From the NCBI GenBank assembly GCA_025462755.1, contig JAOAPF010000447.1, positions 22,328-86,327 of the forward strand: a stretch of 64,000 nucleotides of DNA, in the 5' to 3' direction. A program made the translations under genes and the position numbers. Shown one piece after another: positions 19,019 through 28,897 of the stretch (within the stretch, counting starts at the first letter, position 1; every line of letters starts with the position of its first letter). This DNA comes from Edaphobacter sp. Its GTDB lineage: Bacteria; Acidobacteriota; Terriglobia; Terriglobales; Acidobacteriaceae. A model generated the notes under the pieces. It did no database searches and had not been told where the DNA came from. It saw only the letters and a list, made by a program, of their open reading frames with translations.

Positions 19019-19244
19019 TGCTTCGGGTTGGCGCGTGGGCGCAACTGACCACTCGTCGATCAAGACAATGACACTATGAATGGGTCGACCATCGATATCT
19101 CGGCGACACCAGCGGTGAAGCTAAGATGATGAGGATGCAACCGTGTGCATTGTTTTGGGCCAGATATGGTCATTATCCGACCCGCGGGCAAACTAATGCG
19201 GTTTGCTGTTACCCTTCTCCATAACCATTCATGGAGGAGTTGGC

Positions 19245-21634
19245 ATGGAACTAGAGACTGCGTTGAGGCTGGCGCGTGCAGGTAGATCGTTGCTGTTTTT
19301 AGGAGCCGGCTTTTCTTGCGATACACCCAACGCGGGGACTGGAAAAATGCGAAGCGGTCAGGGCTTCTCGAATCTCCTTGCCAGCAAGGTTGACCTGCCA
19401 GAGGGAACTGGCCTCATGGATACGTCTGAAGCTTACCTTGAACAATATGGGGCAACCGCACTGGTGGGAGAACTAATGTTAGAGTTTTCCGCTATAGATT
19501 TGCTCCCACATGAAAGATTCATGGCTTCTGTACCGTGGAGACAGATTTATACGACTAACTATGATGATGTGGTCGAGAAGGCGTATAAGAACCGTGGATT
19601 TACCGTCAGATGGATAAATTCGAATATGCCGGTATCTTCGGTATTGCATGGGGAACCAGTCTGTATCCATTTAAATGGGTCGGTTTTGGGTTTGAACGCG
19701 ACGCTTCGCAAATCAGACTAACCGATTCTAGCTACCTCACTTCGGCACTAACCGATTCAGACTGGGCCGTTCGGCTTCGTCAGGATATAGATGCAGCGCA
19801 GGCAGTGTTTTTTGTTGGTTATTCCACATACGATATCGATATTGCGAGGTTGCTGAATTCTAAGCCTGCGATTCGCGAGAAAAGCTTTTTTGTTGTGGGA
19901 TCTTCACCGACGGCCATCCTAAAACGCCGTATCGAGAAATTTGGTTTCAATACTGAGATGACTGCAGAGGCATTTTTCTCGGAAATCACAAAAGATGAAT
20001 ACGCTCCAAAAATCAAAACGTCGCTTCCTGAGATTTGCATTCGAACCTATCAACCAATCCCTGCGAGGATTCCGTTCGCCGACAGGGATGTCTTTGATCT
20101 ATTCATGATCGGTCGGCTCTCGGAAGGCTTCGTCTTCGATTCAGTAAGTGGAAAGATAAAGTATGTCTTACAGCGAAAGGCCCTGGCACGGGTTCTCAAT
20201 CTTCTAGAAGCTTCTCCCGCGGCGGTAGCAATTCATTCCTCACTAGGCAATGGCAAAACTGTTTTTCTTGACATGGTGAAAGCCATTGCAGCTACTTCCG
20301 GATTCACAGTCGTCGAATTGGTAAAGCAGCGAGACGGCCTGTTTGAGGAGCTAAATGAAGTCTTGAAAAGAGACGGAAAGCTGCTTCTAGTGATCGACAA
20401 CTATGGTGATTGGCAAGAAGCGATCCGCTTCATCGGCATGCACCATAAAAAGAATATTTCTATTCTTCTCGCGGCCCGAGCAAGCACCAACGATGTACTG
20501 GCTACACGCATTCAAGGATTTTTGAACCTCGGTGAATTGAATGAGGTCTCGCTAGATAAGCTGATCGATAGTGATCTGCTTGAAATCGTGCGATTCATGG
20601 ACACATATGGATTTTGGGGAGACAAGGCTAGTTGGTCAGAAGATCGAAAGCTCAGACATCTTTCGAATAATTGCGGGAGGGAATGGCACGCTATCCTCAT
20701 CGAGCTGTTCAAAGCGCCTCAAATCAGAGATCGTCTAGATAGCTTGATCCACGCTATTCAGGCAGAAACTAATTTCAATACGATATTGATCGCCATCCTC
20801 GTGTTGGCTATCATTGACCACCCTGCAACGAGCGACATCCTAACGGACCTATGCGGTGAAAGCACACTAACAATCGGATTTCGCCAGAATGCGGTCATTC
20901 GAGAGTTGATCGATTTTGAATCCGATGAAGTAAAGTTGAGGTCCGCTGTGACTGGAGCCTTCATCCTGAAGAGAGTAGCCGATCCAGAGCTTGTATTGGA
21001 AAGCCTGAAACGGATTACTAAAGCGGCGGATCAGGCATCCTTAGTATCTCGTGAATACTTTGCCATCCTCGCTGCGTTCACTCGTTTTGGTAACGTTCAG
21101 AATTTCTTCCCGGAAGAAGACGGTATCTCGTATGTGATTCGGTACTACGAAGCTATGAAAGAACTGAGGCAATGTCGTCGCTATCCGCTCTTCTGGCTTC
21201 AGTATGCGATTGCCTGCTTATTTCATCATGATTTTGCGAGGGCTGGTACTTACTTCGCATCCGCATACTCCTTTGCGAAACGGAACAATTTTCGCACTTT
21301 CCAGATTGATAATCATTACGCACGGTATCTGTTACTCAAGAGTATTCATGACGGGAATGCTCTGACTGCCATGGATGCATTTAGGAATGCGCAGAAATTG
21401 ATAGTCGAACAAATGAAAAATGAACGACTGCACTATCCCTACCGGACTGCACTGTTAGTTGGCGACTGGTTTGACGCTTTCGGCGACCAATTAACTGCGG
21501 AACAGCTTCAGGAGGTAAAACGCGCTGCGAGCTTCATTGCTGCGCGCATTTCTGAGCTGCCGGAACTGAATCAGCAACACAGAGACGTTGTTGAATGTTA
21601 CAGGCGGATGCGGCTGATCATCGATAAGATGTGA
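19245..21634 (+). pseudogene. Frameshifted SIR2-like + STAND-like NTPase + helical-repeat protein (antiphage-type)
   Basis: ORF 19203..19721 carries LLFLGAGFS, IYTTNYDDVVEKAY, CIHLNGS; ORF 19610..21634 carries RLTDSSYLTS, VFFVGYSTYDIDIARLL, P-loop-like AIHSSLGNGKTVF, LLLVIDNYGDW and a helical C-terminus. GGAGGA RBS 6 nt before ATG 19245. The frames join if one A is added to AAA at 19710-19712. Confidence 0.8.
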
Positions 21635-21731
21635 TAGTCACCCTTCGTGACAAGAACGAGCGCAGGCTAAACCCATTCCTCTTTTCTCGTAAGCCGGTTA
21701 CCGCACGGCTGAAGCCTTTACTTAAGCAACA

Positions 21732-21782
21732 CTATTCCAGAAGCGTTCCCTCTTCGGGGATGACTACAGGCAGCGCGACAAC
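21732..21782 (-). pseudogene. Remnant of a gyrA 3' end
   Basis: Minus-strand VVALPVVIPEEGTLLE-stop versus intact gyrA ...[23 protein letters not shown]-stop; 15-bp identity AAGCGTTCCCTCTTC (21741-21755 vs 21982-21996). Confidence 0.65.
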
Positions 21783-21919
21783 ATTCCCAAAACGGGAATC
21801 CCTAAAAATAAATCCGGAAAAAGTGGCGTGTTTTCGAGCCCGAAAAATGACCGTCAACTTACCAGCGTTTCACCAGCAACCCACCACAAATTCACCATCG
21901 AAAAACCACGTTCTGCACA

Positions 21920-21952
21920 CCCGTTTTTGCCAAAACCCCCAGCAAAAACGGG
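21920..21952 (-). terminator. gyrA terminator hairpin
   Basis: CCCGTTTTTGC/GCAAAAACGGG perfect 11-bp stem, 11-nt loop, about 20 nt after the gyrA stop. Confidence 0.55.
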
Positions 21953-21972
21953 GTAAACCGCCCCAGAAAAAA

Positions 21973-24849
21973 TTACTGCAAAAGCGTTCCCTCTTCCGGT
22001 TGGATCTTCGCTTCTTCGGGCGGGATGACGACGGCAGCAGCCACTTTGTCCTGCGGTTCGAGGTCGAGCAGCTTGACCCCCTGGGTGCTGCGCCCCGCAG
22101 CCCGGATGGATTTCGTGTCGATCCGGATGATCTTGCCGAACTGGCTGATGACCATCAGCTCGCTGGTCTCGTCCACCAGATTGATACTAGACACCTTACC
22201 CACCTTCGGCGTCGCCTTCATGTTGATGACGCCCTTGCCGCCGCGCGACTGCAGACGGTACTGATCCACATCCGTCCGCTTGCCATAACCGCTCTCCGAG
22301 ACCGAAAGAATGAGGCAAGGCGTAAGCCCAAGCTGCTTGTCCAGCTTCTCCAGCTTCGCCGCCGTCTCTTCCGAGATCGCCGGCGCGCTCAGCTCCGAAG
22401 GATCGCCCGACAACTCAAGCGGAGTAACCGACGCAGAATCTGCAACTTCGTCGATCGCAGCTTCCACCTGATTCGTCAGTCCTTTCTGCGCCGCCCGCTC
22501 CAGCCGCTGCTTATTCCGCGCCTCATTCGAAGGAGTTACCGCCGCCCCAATCAAATAATCGCCCTTGCGCAGCGAGATCCCGCGGTTCCCCGTAGCCGGA
22601 CGCCCCATCGGCCGTAAGTCCTGTTCATTGAACCGTATAGCCATGCCATCATGAGTCGCAAGAAAGATGACCTGCTGCCCATCCGTGACCCGCGCCGTGA
22701 TCAACTCATCATCCTTCTCGATGTTGATCGCGATGATTCCACGGGACATAACGTTCGAGAAGTCCTTCAGCGCAGTCTTCTTCACCGTGCCATTCCGCGT
22801 AGCAAAAAGGATGTACTTGTTCTCTTCCTCTAAGTCCCTGACAGGAAGGATAGTTACGACCTTCTCCCCAGGCTGCAGCGCAACCAGCGAGGCCATAGCC
22901 TTGCCCTTCCCCGCCGCCCCAATGTCCGGAACCTCATACACCTTAAGCCAGTACACCCGCCCAGTGTTAGTAAAACAAAGGAGATAAGCGTGAGTCGAGT
23001 CAATAATGAGCTGCGCAACAAAGTCCTCTTCACGCGTCTTCATCCCAAGCCGCCCAGTCCCCCCGCGCCTCTGCTGCCGGTAAGTGGAGATAGGTGTGCG
23101 CTTGAGGTAGCCCGTATTCGACACGGTGACCGCAACCTGCTCATCCGTAATAAGATCTTCCAATTGCAGCTCAGTAGTCTCGTCAATAATTTGCGTGCGG
23201 CGAGCATCACCGTACTTATCCCGAATCTCCGTAAGCTCCTTGATAATCACCTTGCGCAGCTTCGCGGGTGAAGCAAGGATCGACTCGAACTCCGTGATAT
23301 TGTCGCGAACCTCGGCCAGTTCTTTGAGCAACTCGTCAATGGAAAGCTGTGTAAGCCGATAGAGCTGCAGTTCCAGGATTGCGTCGATCTGCTTGTACGA
23401 GAGAATCAACGTGCCGGTGGCCGAGAAAGTCATGTCCACGCCGTACTTCTTTGGATCCAGCGTGATACCGCGCAGTTCCGTGCCACGAAGATTGATGCGT
23501 TTGCTGGAGAAGTAGCCAAAGAGATTTTCGCGAGCATCCGGTCTTGACGCGGATTGCCGAATGATCTTGATGACGTTGTCGAGGTGATCGAGCGAAATCT
23601 GGTAACCGAGAAGGATGTGCTCGCGATCACGAGCCTTGCCAAGGAGGAACGCCGTCCGGCGGCGCACGACCTCGACCCGGTGGTCGAGGAAGGCGCGGAT
23701 AGCCTGGTCTAACGGGAGTTCCTTCGGCTGGCCATTGTGGACAGCGAGGAAGATCATCGAGAACGACTCCTGCATCTGGGTGTGTTTGTGGAGCTGATTG
23801 AGGACGATCTGGTGCTCGGCTCCGCGCTTGAGGCCGATGACGATGCGCATGCCGTCGCGGTCGGACTCGTCGCGGAACTCGTCGCGAGCAATGTCGGTGA
23901 TGACGCCCTCGTTGACCAGTTCGGCGATCCGCTCGATGAGCTTGGCCTTGTTGACCTGGTAGGGGATCTCCGTGACGATGATGGCCTGGCGTCCACCCGA
24001 GATGTTTTCGATGGAGGCCTTGGCGCGCATCATGAAACGGCCGCGGCCAGTGCGGTAGGTCTGGGCAATGTTCGTCTTGCCCACAATGTAGCCGCCGGTG
24101 GGAAAGTCGGGACCCTTGACATGCTCGAGGCAGAGCTCAAGGTCGGAGCGGGTTTCCGCTTTGTCCTTGGAGAGAAGCGCGATGCAGGCGTTGGCGACTT
24201 CGGTGAGATTGTGAGGCGGAATGTTGGTCGCCATCCCGACGGCGATGCCGCTGCTGCCGTTGATGATGAGGTTGGGAATGCGCGCCGGGAGGACTGTGGG
24301 CTCAAGGGAGGACTCGTCGTAGTTAGGCGCGAAGTCGACGGTGTCGGAGTCGATGTCAGCGAGCATCTCGCCGGCGAGACGGGTGAGACGGGATTCGGTG
24401 TAACGCATCGCCGCGGCGGAGTCGCCATCGACGGAGCCGAAGTTGCCCTGGCCATCGACTAAGAGATAACGAAGGCTGAAGGGTTGGGCGAGGCGAACCA
24501 TCGTGTCGTAGATGGCGGAATCGCCGTGGGGATGATAGTTGCCCATGACATGGCCGACGACCTTGGCGGACTTGGTGTACTTCTTGTTGAACTGGAGGCC
24601 CATCTCCTGCATGCCGTAGAGGATGCGGCGGTGAACGGGCTTTAGGCCGTCGCGGACATCGGGCAGAGCGCGGCCTATGATAACTGACATGGAGTAGTCG
24701 AGATAGGACCGGCGCATCTCCTCTTCAATGTTGATGGAGAGCATGAAGGCGGCGCCACGGCCCTGGACGTTGTTGCCGGGAGGTCCGTCAGGATTTTCGG
24801 GAGTATTCGGGGGAGTGAGGGGTAGTTCGGGGTTCTGATCGTCTGCCAT
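21973..24849 (-). CDS. gyrA: DNA gyrase subunit A
   Basis: [70 protein letters not shown]-terminal QRRGGTGR beta-pinwheel motif. Confidence 0.97.
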   Translation of the reverse strand: MADDQNPELPLTPPNTPENPDGPPGNNVQGRGAAFMLSINIEEEMRRSYLDYSMSVIIGRALPDVRDGLKPVHRRILYGMQEMGLQFNKKYTKSAKVVGHVMGNYHPHGDSAIYDTMVRLAQPFSLRYLLVDGQGNFGSVDGDSAAAMRYTESRLTRLAGEMLADIDSDTVDFAPNYDESSLEPTVLPARIPNLIINGSSGIAVGMATNIPPHNLTEVANACIALLSKDKAETRSDLELCLEHVKGPDFPTGGYIVGKTNIAQTYRTGRGRFMMRAKASIENISGGRQAIIVTEIPYQVNKAKLIERIAELVNEGVITDIARDEFRDESDRDGMRIVIGLKRGAEHQIVLNQLHKHTQMQESFSMIFLAVHNGQPKELPLDQAIRAFLDHRVEVVRRRTAFLLGKARDREHILLGYQISLDHLDNVIKIIRQSASRPDARENLFGYFSSKRINLRGTELRGITLDPKKYGVDMTFSATGTLILSYKQIDAILELQLYRLTQLSIDELLKELAEVRDNITEFESILASPAKLRKVIIKELTEIRDKYGDARRTQIIDETTELQLEDLITDEQVAVTVSNTGYLKRTPISTYRQQRRGGTGRLGMKTREEDFVAQLIIDSTHAYLLCFTNTGRVYWLKVYEVPDIGAAGKGKAMASLVALQPGEKVVTILPVRDLEEENKYILFATRNGTVKKTALKDFSNVMSRGIIAINIEKDDELITARVTDGQQVIFLATHDGMAIRFNEQDLRPMGRPATGNRGISLRKGDYLIGAAVTPSNEARNKQRLERAAQKGLTNQVEAAIDEVADSASVTPLELSGDPSELSAPAISEETAAKLEKLDKQLGLTPCLILSVSESGYGKRTDVDQYRLQSRGGKGVINMKATPKVGKVSSINLVDETSELMVISQFGKIIRIDTKSIRAAGRSTQGVKLLDLEPQDKVAAAVVIPPEEAKIQPEEGTLLQ

Positions 24850-24920
24850 GGTTTATAGCTCTATTATAGAGGGTTTTTGGTTGTGCAGAGGGCTGGAACA
24901 GAAGGGTGAGAGACGACACA

Positions 24921-24944
24921 AAGGGCGCTCCGAAGAGCGCCCCT
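24921..24944 (-). terminator. Intrinsic terminator downstream of the TonB receptor gene
   Basis: GGGCGCTC-CGAA-GAGCGCCC stem-tetraloop, with TTTGTGT on the minus-strand side. Confidence 0.6.
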
Positions 24945-24966
24945 TTTGCGGTTGGTTGATGTTGGG

Positions 24967-27900
24967 TTAGAAGGTGATCTTGCCCGAAAGCTGCATTGTA
25001 CGAGCGTTGTTGAGGAACTCCTTCTCAGGGTGATTGAAGGCGGAGCTGGTGACGGTCTGATAGTTGTAGCTCGCGGTGTAGCTGGTCGCGTTGACGTTGT
25101 CAACGGTTCCGGGGATGTACTGTGGATGGTTGAGGACGTTAAAGGCTTGCGCGCCGAACTGGAACGAATAGTGTTCTTTCACCGTAATCCGCTTGAAGGC
25201 CGAAAGATCGAAGTTGTTGATCGGACGGATGGGAAGCGTGTTACGTGCGCTGTTCGGCAGAGTGCCAAGGCCTGCCTGGACATAGTATGCGTTGGAAGGA
25301 GTAAAGGTCGTCCCGGAGATGGCGCCCGCCGTGTATCCAACGGTGTTGCCCGTGCAGCTTGTCACTACTGTTGAAGTGCCATTTGCCACGCCTTTGCCGG
25401 TAATAAAAGTGGGGCCAGAAGTCGCAGTGGCGTCGCAAGCAAACGCCGTATTGATCTGGCGAACAGAACCGGTGCCGGTTCCCTTCACTCCGTTCGGGTT
25501 GATGATGGCACGGGAGATCGCGGAGCCGCTATCGCCGTTCAGATTGGAGTTGACGCCAGACAGGACGGTTGCGTACTCAGGCGACTCATAAGTGTAGATG
25601 GGCGCGACCTGCCAGTTGCCGACGACGTTGCGCATGAGGAAGCTGTTGGAGTGTTTGTAGTAGGGCAGATCCCAGAGCGCCTCGAGAGTGATGCGGTTCG
25701 TGCGGTCGAGTGCGGAACGGCCATAGTCGCACGAGATGCACTGCGAGTTCTGCTGACGGCGAGGAGTGAGCACGGTGGCGAAGACCTCGGCGGTTGCATC
25801 GTCCATCGTCTTCGACCAGGTGTAGGAGAGGTTCATCTGCAGCCCGCCCTGGAAGCGCCGGGTGAGATTGGCAACCAGACCGTTGTAGTTCGACTGAGAG
25901 TAGGGCTGATAGGAGGTGATTGTTGTGCTAAAGCCGGCGGTCGCCCACGCGGGCACGATGCGCGAATTAGCCTGGATCGCAGCGAGGGTTGTCGCGCCGC
26001 TACCGGCTCCGACGAGCGTGGTGGAACCGTTGACCACGGTCCCGAGTTGGTTCGTGGTTGTGGCTTTGGGCTGGACGTTAATTTGATCCTGGGTCGCAAG
26101 GTGAATGCCGCGGGTCCCGACGTAGCCGATCTCAGCGGTATAGGCGGACCCGATCGTTCGCTGGATCGTCAGAGTGTAGGTCTCGGCGTAGGGCAGAACC
26201 TGATCCGGCAGGAGAGCCGAGGTAGATTTACGCTGTAACGCAAGACCCGCAGGAGTGTTGGGGAAGGTTACCGTACCGGATCCTGTTCCGGCGGGCAGGC
26301 CGCCATTCTTCAGGAAGTTCGGGGAGCTGTAAGCCGCTTGGCCGGGATCATTAACATTGTTGGTGGACGAATATTGCGGCGGGAAGGAGAGGGTTCCCAG
26401 GTTGTCGAAGAGAACATCGTATGCTATGCCGAATCCAGCGCGGATAGAGGTCTTCGAGTCTGGCGCCCAGTTGATGCCGAAGCGCGGCGCGAAGCTGGTG
26501 TAGGTTGGCTGGGGAGCGTGGAAGTTGACGAGACCCGGAAACGAGGCTGCACTGTTGAGCTGCTGGGCACGCTCGCCGACCGGGACCGAGGTGAACTCCC
26601 AACGGAGGCCAGCGTTGATGGTGATGGTCGGCGTCATGCGCCACGTGTCGTTGCCGTAGAAATAGAGCGCGGTCTGGTCGCCATAGTAGGTATGATTGCC
26701 AGTCGAACGCTGCCCGAAACCGTTGACATCCGGTGCGAGATCGTGAAAGAAATCGTCGGAGTTTGACCACTGATAGTCGCCGCGAGCGCGCTGGGTGAAA
26801 CCCTGTGGCGAGATGTACTTGCGGCCGTCGAAACCGAACTTCAGGCTGTGCTTGCCCTTCACCCAGCCGATATTGTCCGTCACCTGGTAGAGGTTCTGGA
26901 TGGTGAACTGAGGGGCGTTGCCATCCGGTCCGACGCTGAGAAAGCCCTGATCATAGAACTGGAGGTTGGGGAAGGAATCGAGGCCAGGATAGGAGAAGTT
27001 GCCTGAGGTAAGCGTGTTGCTATAACGGTTGTATCCGAGACGGAACTCATTGGTGAGGTTGGGAGTGAAGGTGTGGTACTCCGAGAGAGCTATGAGATGG
27101 AACCTAAAGGGCTGGGTCGTGAAGAAGGTCGGAAGGTTAGCAGCGGTGTCCTCTGATCCCTGCGTGTTGTAGATGTAGCGGCCGCGGATGTTGTCCTTCG
27201 GGCCCAGGGTATAGTCCATGCTGGTCGTCAAGGCGTCGAAGTTGGAGAAGGTAGGCGTGTTAACCAGATAGTTGCCGAGGGGGATGTTGGTAGACCCAGG
27301 CGCCCCAGTGACGGTGAAGGATTGGGGTCCCTTAGAGTTGAAGCAGGCATTGTCGTTGGCGCTAGTGACCTGCGCGCCACCAAAGGCATTGGCCGCAGGC
27401 ACGTATTTGGCGTATTGCTGAAGGTTGTTGGCGCTGAATCCATAGCTGGCTGCCAAGCTGTTGAGTTGGGAGAGGCCGGCGGCGGTGGGAGTGCAAAGAT
27501 AGTAGCTCGCGGCCGTGCCGATGGTATTGCGCTCAAAGTTCCCGAAGAAGAAGAGCTTATCTTTGAAGATCGGCCCGCCAACCTGACCGCCGTAGCGGTT
27601 GTTATCGTAGCGCGGGTTGGGGACCTTGCCGCCGGCGATTCCGCTGGCTGCGTTCAGGTTGCGATTCTGGAAGTACTCATAAAGAGTGCCGTGGAACCGG
27701 TTGGTGCCGGAGATGACGTCGGTGTTGAATTGACCGCCCGACGAGTGGCCGAACTCTGGAGAGAACTGGTTGGTGATGAGGGTGAAGTTGCCGACGGAGT
27801 CGTTGGGCACGTAGACGAGCGGACCGGTGACTGCCTTGTTGTTGTTGTCAATTCCCTCAATCGTGAAGTTGTTGTTGCGCGGACGCTGGCCGCCGATCGA

Positions 27901-28428
27901 AGGTCCGACACCGATGCCGATACCGCCGGTTGAGGCGACGCCGGGGCTGAGCAGCGACGTATTGATGACGCCGAGACCGACCGTGGCGGTAGGCAGGCTC
28001 GCCAGTTCCTCGGTGGAGAATGTCGTGGTGAGGTTCGTGCTCGTGGTGTCGAGAACCACACCCGCCTCAGCGGAGACTTCGACGGTGGTGTTGGCACCAA
28101 CCGAAAGGGTCACCGGGATGGTAGCGGTCTTGTTGATGTCCACCGTCACGCCATGAAGCGTGTAGGACTGAAAGCCCGAGGAGCTGACCGCGACATCATA
28201 CTTGCCGGGAAGCAGGTTGCCGGCGCGGAATTCTCCATCGGCCCCGGACTTGACCGAAACCGCAACATGAGTGTCCTCATTGGTGATCGTTACGTTCGCA
28301 TTCGAGACGAATGCTCCCGAGGGATCTTTGACCGTGCCGACCAGGTCGCCACTCGTAATCTGACCGAAAGAGACGCTTGCAAACAAAGCCATCGTGATGA
28401 CGGCAACAAACAGGGATATACGACGCAT
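24967..28428 (-). CDS. TonB-dependent receptor with N-terminal carboxypeptidase regulatory-like domain
   Basis: Signal peptide, GDLVGTVKDPSGAFVSNANVTITNEDT, RPRNNNFTIEGIDNNN, C-terminal barrel ending SGKITF. ORF opens at 28452. Confidence 0.85.
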   Translation of the reverse strand: MRRISLFVAVITMALFASVSFGQITSGDLVGTVKDPSGAFVSNANVTITNEDTHVAVSVKSGADGEFRAGNLLPGKYDVAVSSSGFQSYTLHGVTVDINKTATIPVTLSVGANTTVEVSAEAGVVLDTTSTNLTTTFSTEELASLPTATVGLGVINTSLLSPGVASTGGIGIGVGPSIGGQRPRNNNFTIEGIDNNNKAVTGPLVYVPNDSVGNFTLITNQFSPEFGHSSGGQFNTDVISGTNRFHGTLYEYFQNRNLNAASGIAGGKVPNPRYDNNRYGGQVGGPIFKDKLFFFGNFERNTIGTAASYYLCTPTAAGLSQLNSLAASYGFSANNLQQYAKYVPAANAFGGAQVTSANDNACFNSKGPQSFTVTGAPGSTNIPLGNYLVNTPTFSNFDALTTSMDYTLGPKDNIRGRYIYNTQGSEDTAANLPTFFTTQPFRFHLIALSEYHTFTPNLTNEFRLGYNRYSNTLTSGNFSYPGLDSFPNLQFYDQGFLSVGPDGNAPQFTIQNLYQVTDNIGWVKGKHSLKFGFDGRKYISPQGFTQRARGDYQWSNSDDFFHDLAPDVNGFGQRSTGNHTYYGDQTALYFYGNDTWRMTPTITINAGLRWEFTSVPVGERAQQLNSAASFPGLVNFHAPQPTYTSFAPRFGINWAPDSKTSIRAGFGIAYDVLFDNLGTLSFPPQYSSTNNVNDPGQAAYSSPNFLKNGGLPAGTGSGTVTFPNTPAGLALQRKSTSALLPDQVLPYAETYTLTIQRTIGSAYTAEIGYVGTRGIHLATQDQINVQPKATTTNQLGTVVNGSTTLVGAGSGATTLAAIQANSRIVPAWATAGFSTTITSYQPYSQSNYNGLVANLTRRFQGGLQMNLSYTWSKTMDDATAEVFATVLTPRRQQNSQCISCDYGRSALDRTNRITLEALWDLPYYKHSNSFLMRNVVGNWQVAPIYTYESPEYATVLSGVNSNLNGDSGSAISRAIINPNGVKGTGTGSVRQINTAFACDATATSGPTFITGKGVANGTSTVVTSCTGNTVGYTAGAISGTTFTPSNAYYVQAGLGTLPNSARNTLPIRPINNFDLSAFKRITVKEHYSFQFGAQAFNVLNHPQYIPGTVDNVNATSYTASYNYQTVTSSAFNHPEKEFLNNARTMQLSGKITF

Positions 28429-28850
28429 CGAGCCTCCAAAAAAAATCTCCACTGATCGTGGGAGGCCAATGGGGAAATGACTTGCCCGGGAATTTCCTTA
28501 TTTTCAAATCAGTTAGTTGGATTACGGGTTGGCAATCGTAGGGCCAAAACCCGAAAAATGCCAAAAATCATAGGATACCTATAATATTCAACAAGGTAAG
28601 CCACTTAGATAGCAGGTTTAGAGAGTTAGGCGATATCGAACTTATATGAATTCCTGTAGATAATCCCGCGAAAGTTGCATGAAAATGGACATCTCCCGCG
28701 CGATTGCACGTTCCCGCTGAGCCAAGGACCTCCTGACTCACGCCAGACTTGGAGCCAAATAGGCGGAGTTGATCTCTGAGCAGCGACCCGCGAAGCTCTA
28801 TCCCGGCCCTCCACACCAGTAGGCGAATTTGAAGGCCCTGCACAAAAAAA

Positions 28851-28874
28851 TGGTGGAGACCGAAGTCTCCACCA
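28851..28874 (-). terminator. Intrinsic terminator
   Basis: TGGTGGAGAC-CGAA-GTCTCCACCA with TTTTTTTGTG on the minus strand. Confidence 0.8.
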
Positions 28875-28897
28875 CAGTGTTATAGCTTGCCAATTGT

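Noticed and set aside
19610-19711. Start of the second SIR2-region ORF (MDKFEYAGIFGIAWGTS...)
   Set aside because: This stretch overlaps conserved SIR2 coding in the other frame; it is an out-of-frame extension, not a genuine N-terminus.
19704-19716. Programmed -1 ribosomal frameshift in the SIR2 gene
   Set aside because: No X-XXY-YYZ slippery heptamer in the correct phase and no obvious downstream pseudoknot by eye; mutation or sequencing error is simpler, though not excluded.
21631-22617. 328-aa + strand ORF overlapping the gyrA 3' end
   Set aside because: Antisense to unambiguous gyrA; Arg/Leu/Pro-rich low-complexity translation typical of shadow ORFs in GC-rich DNA.
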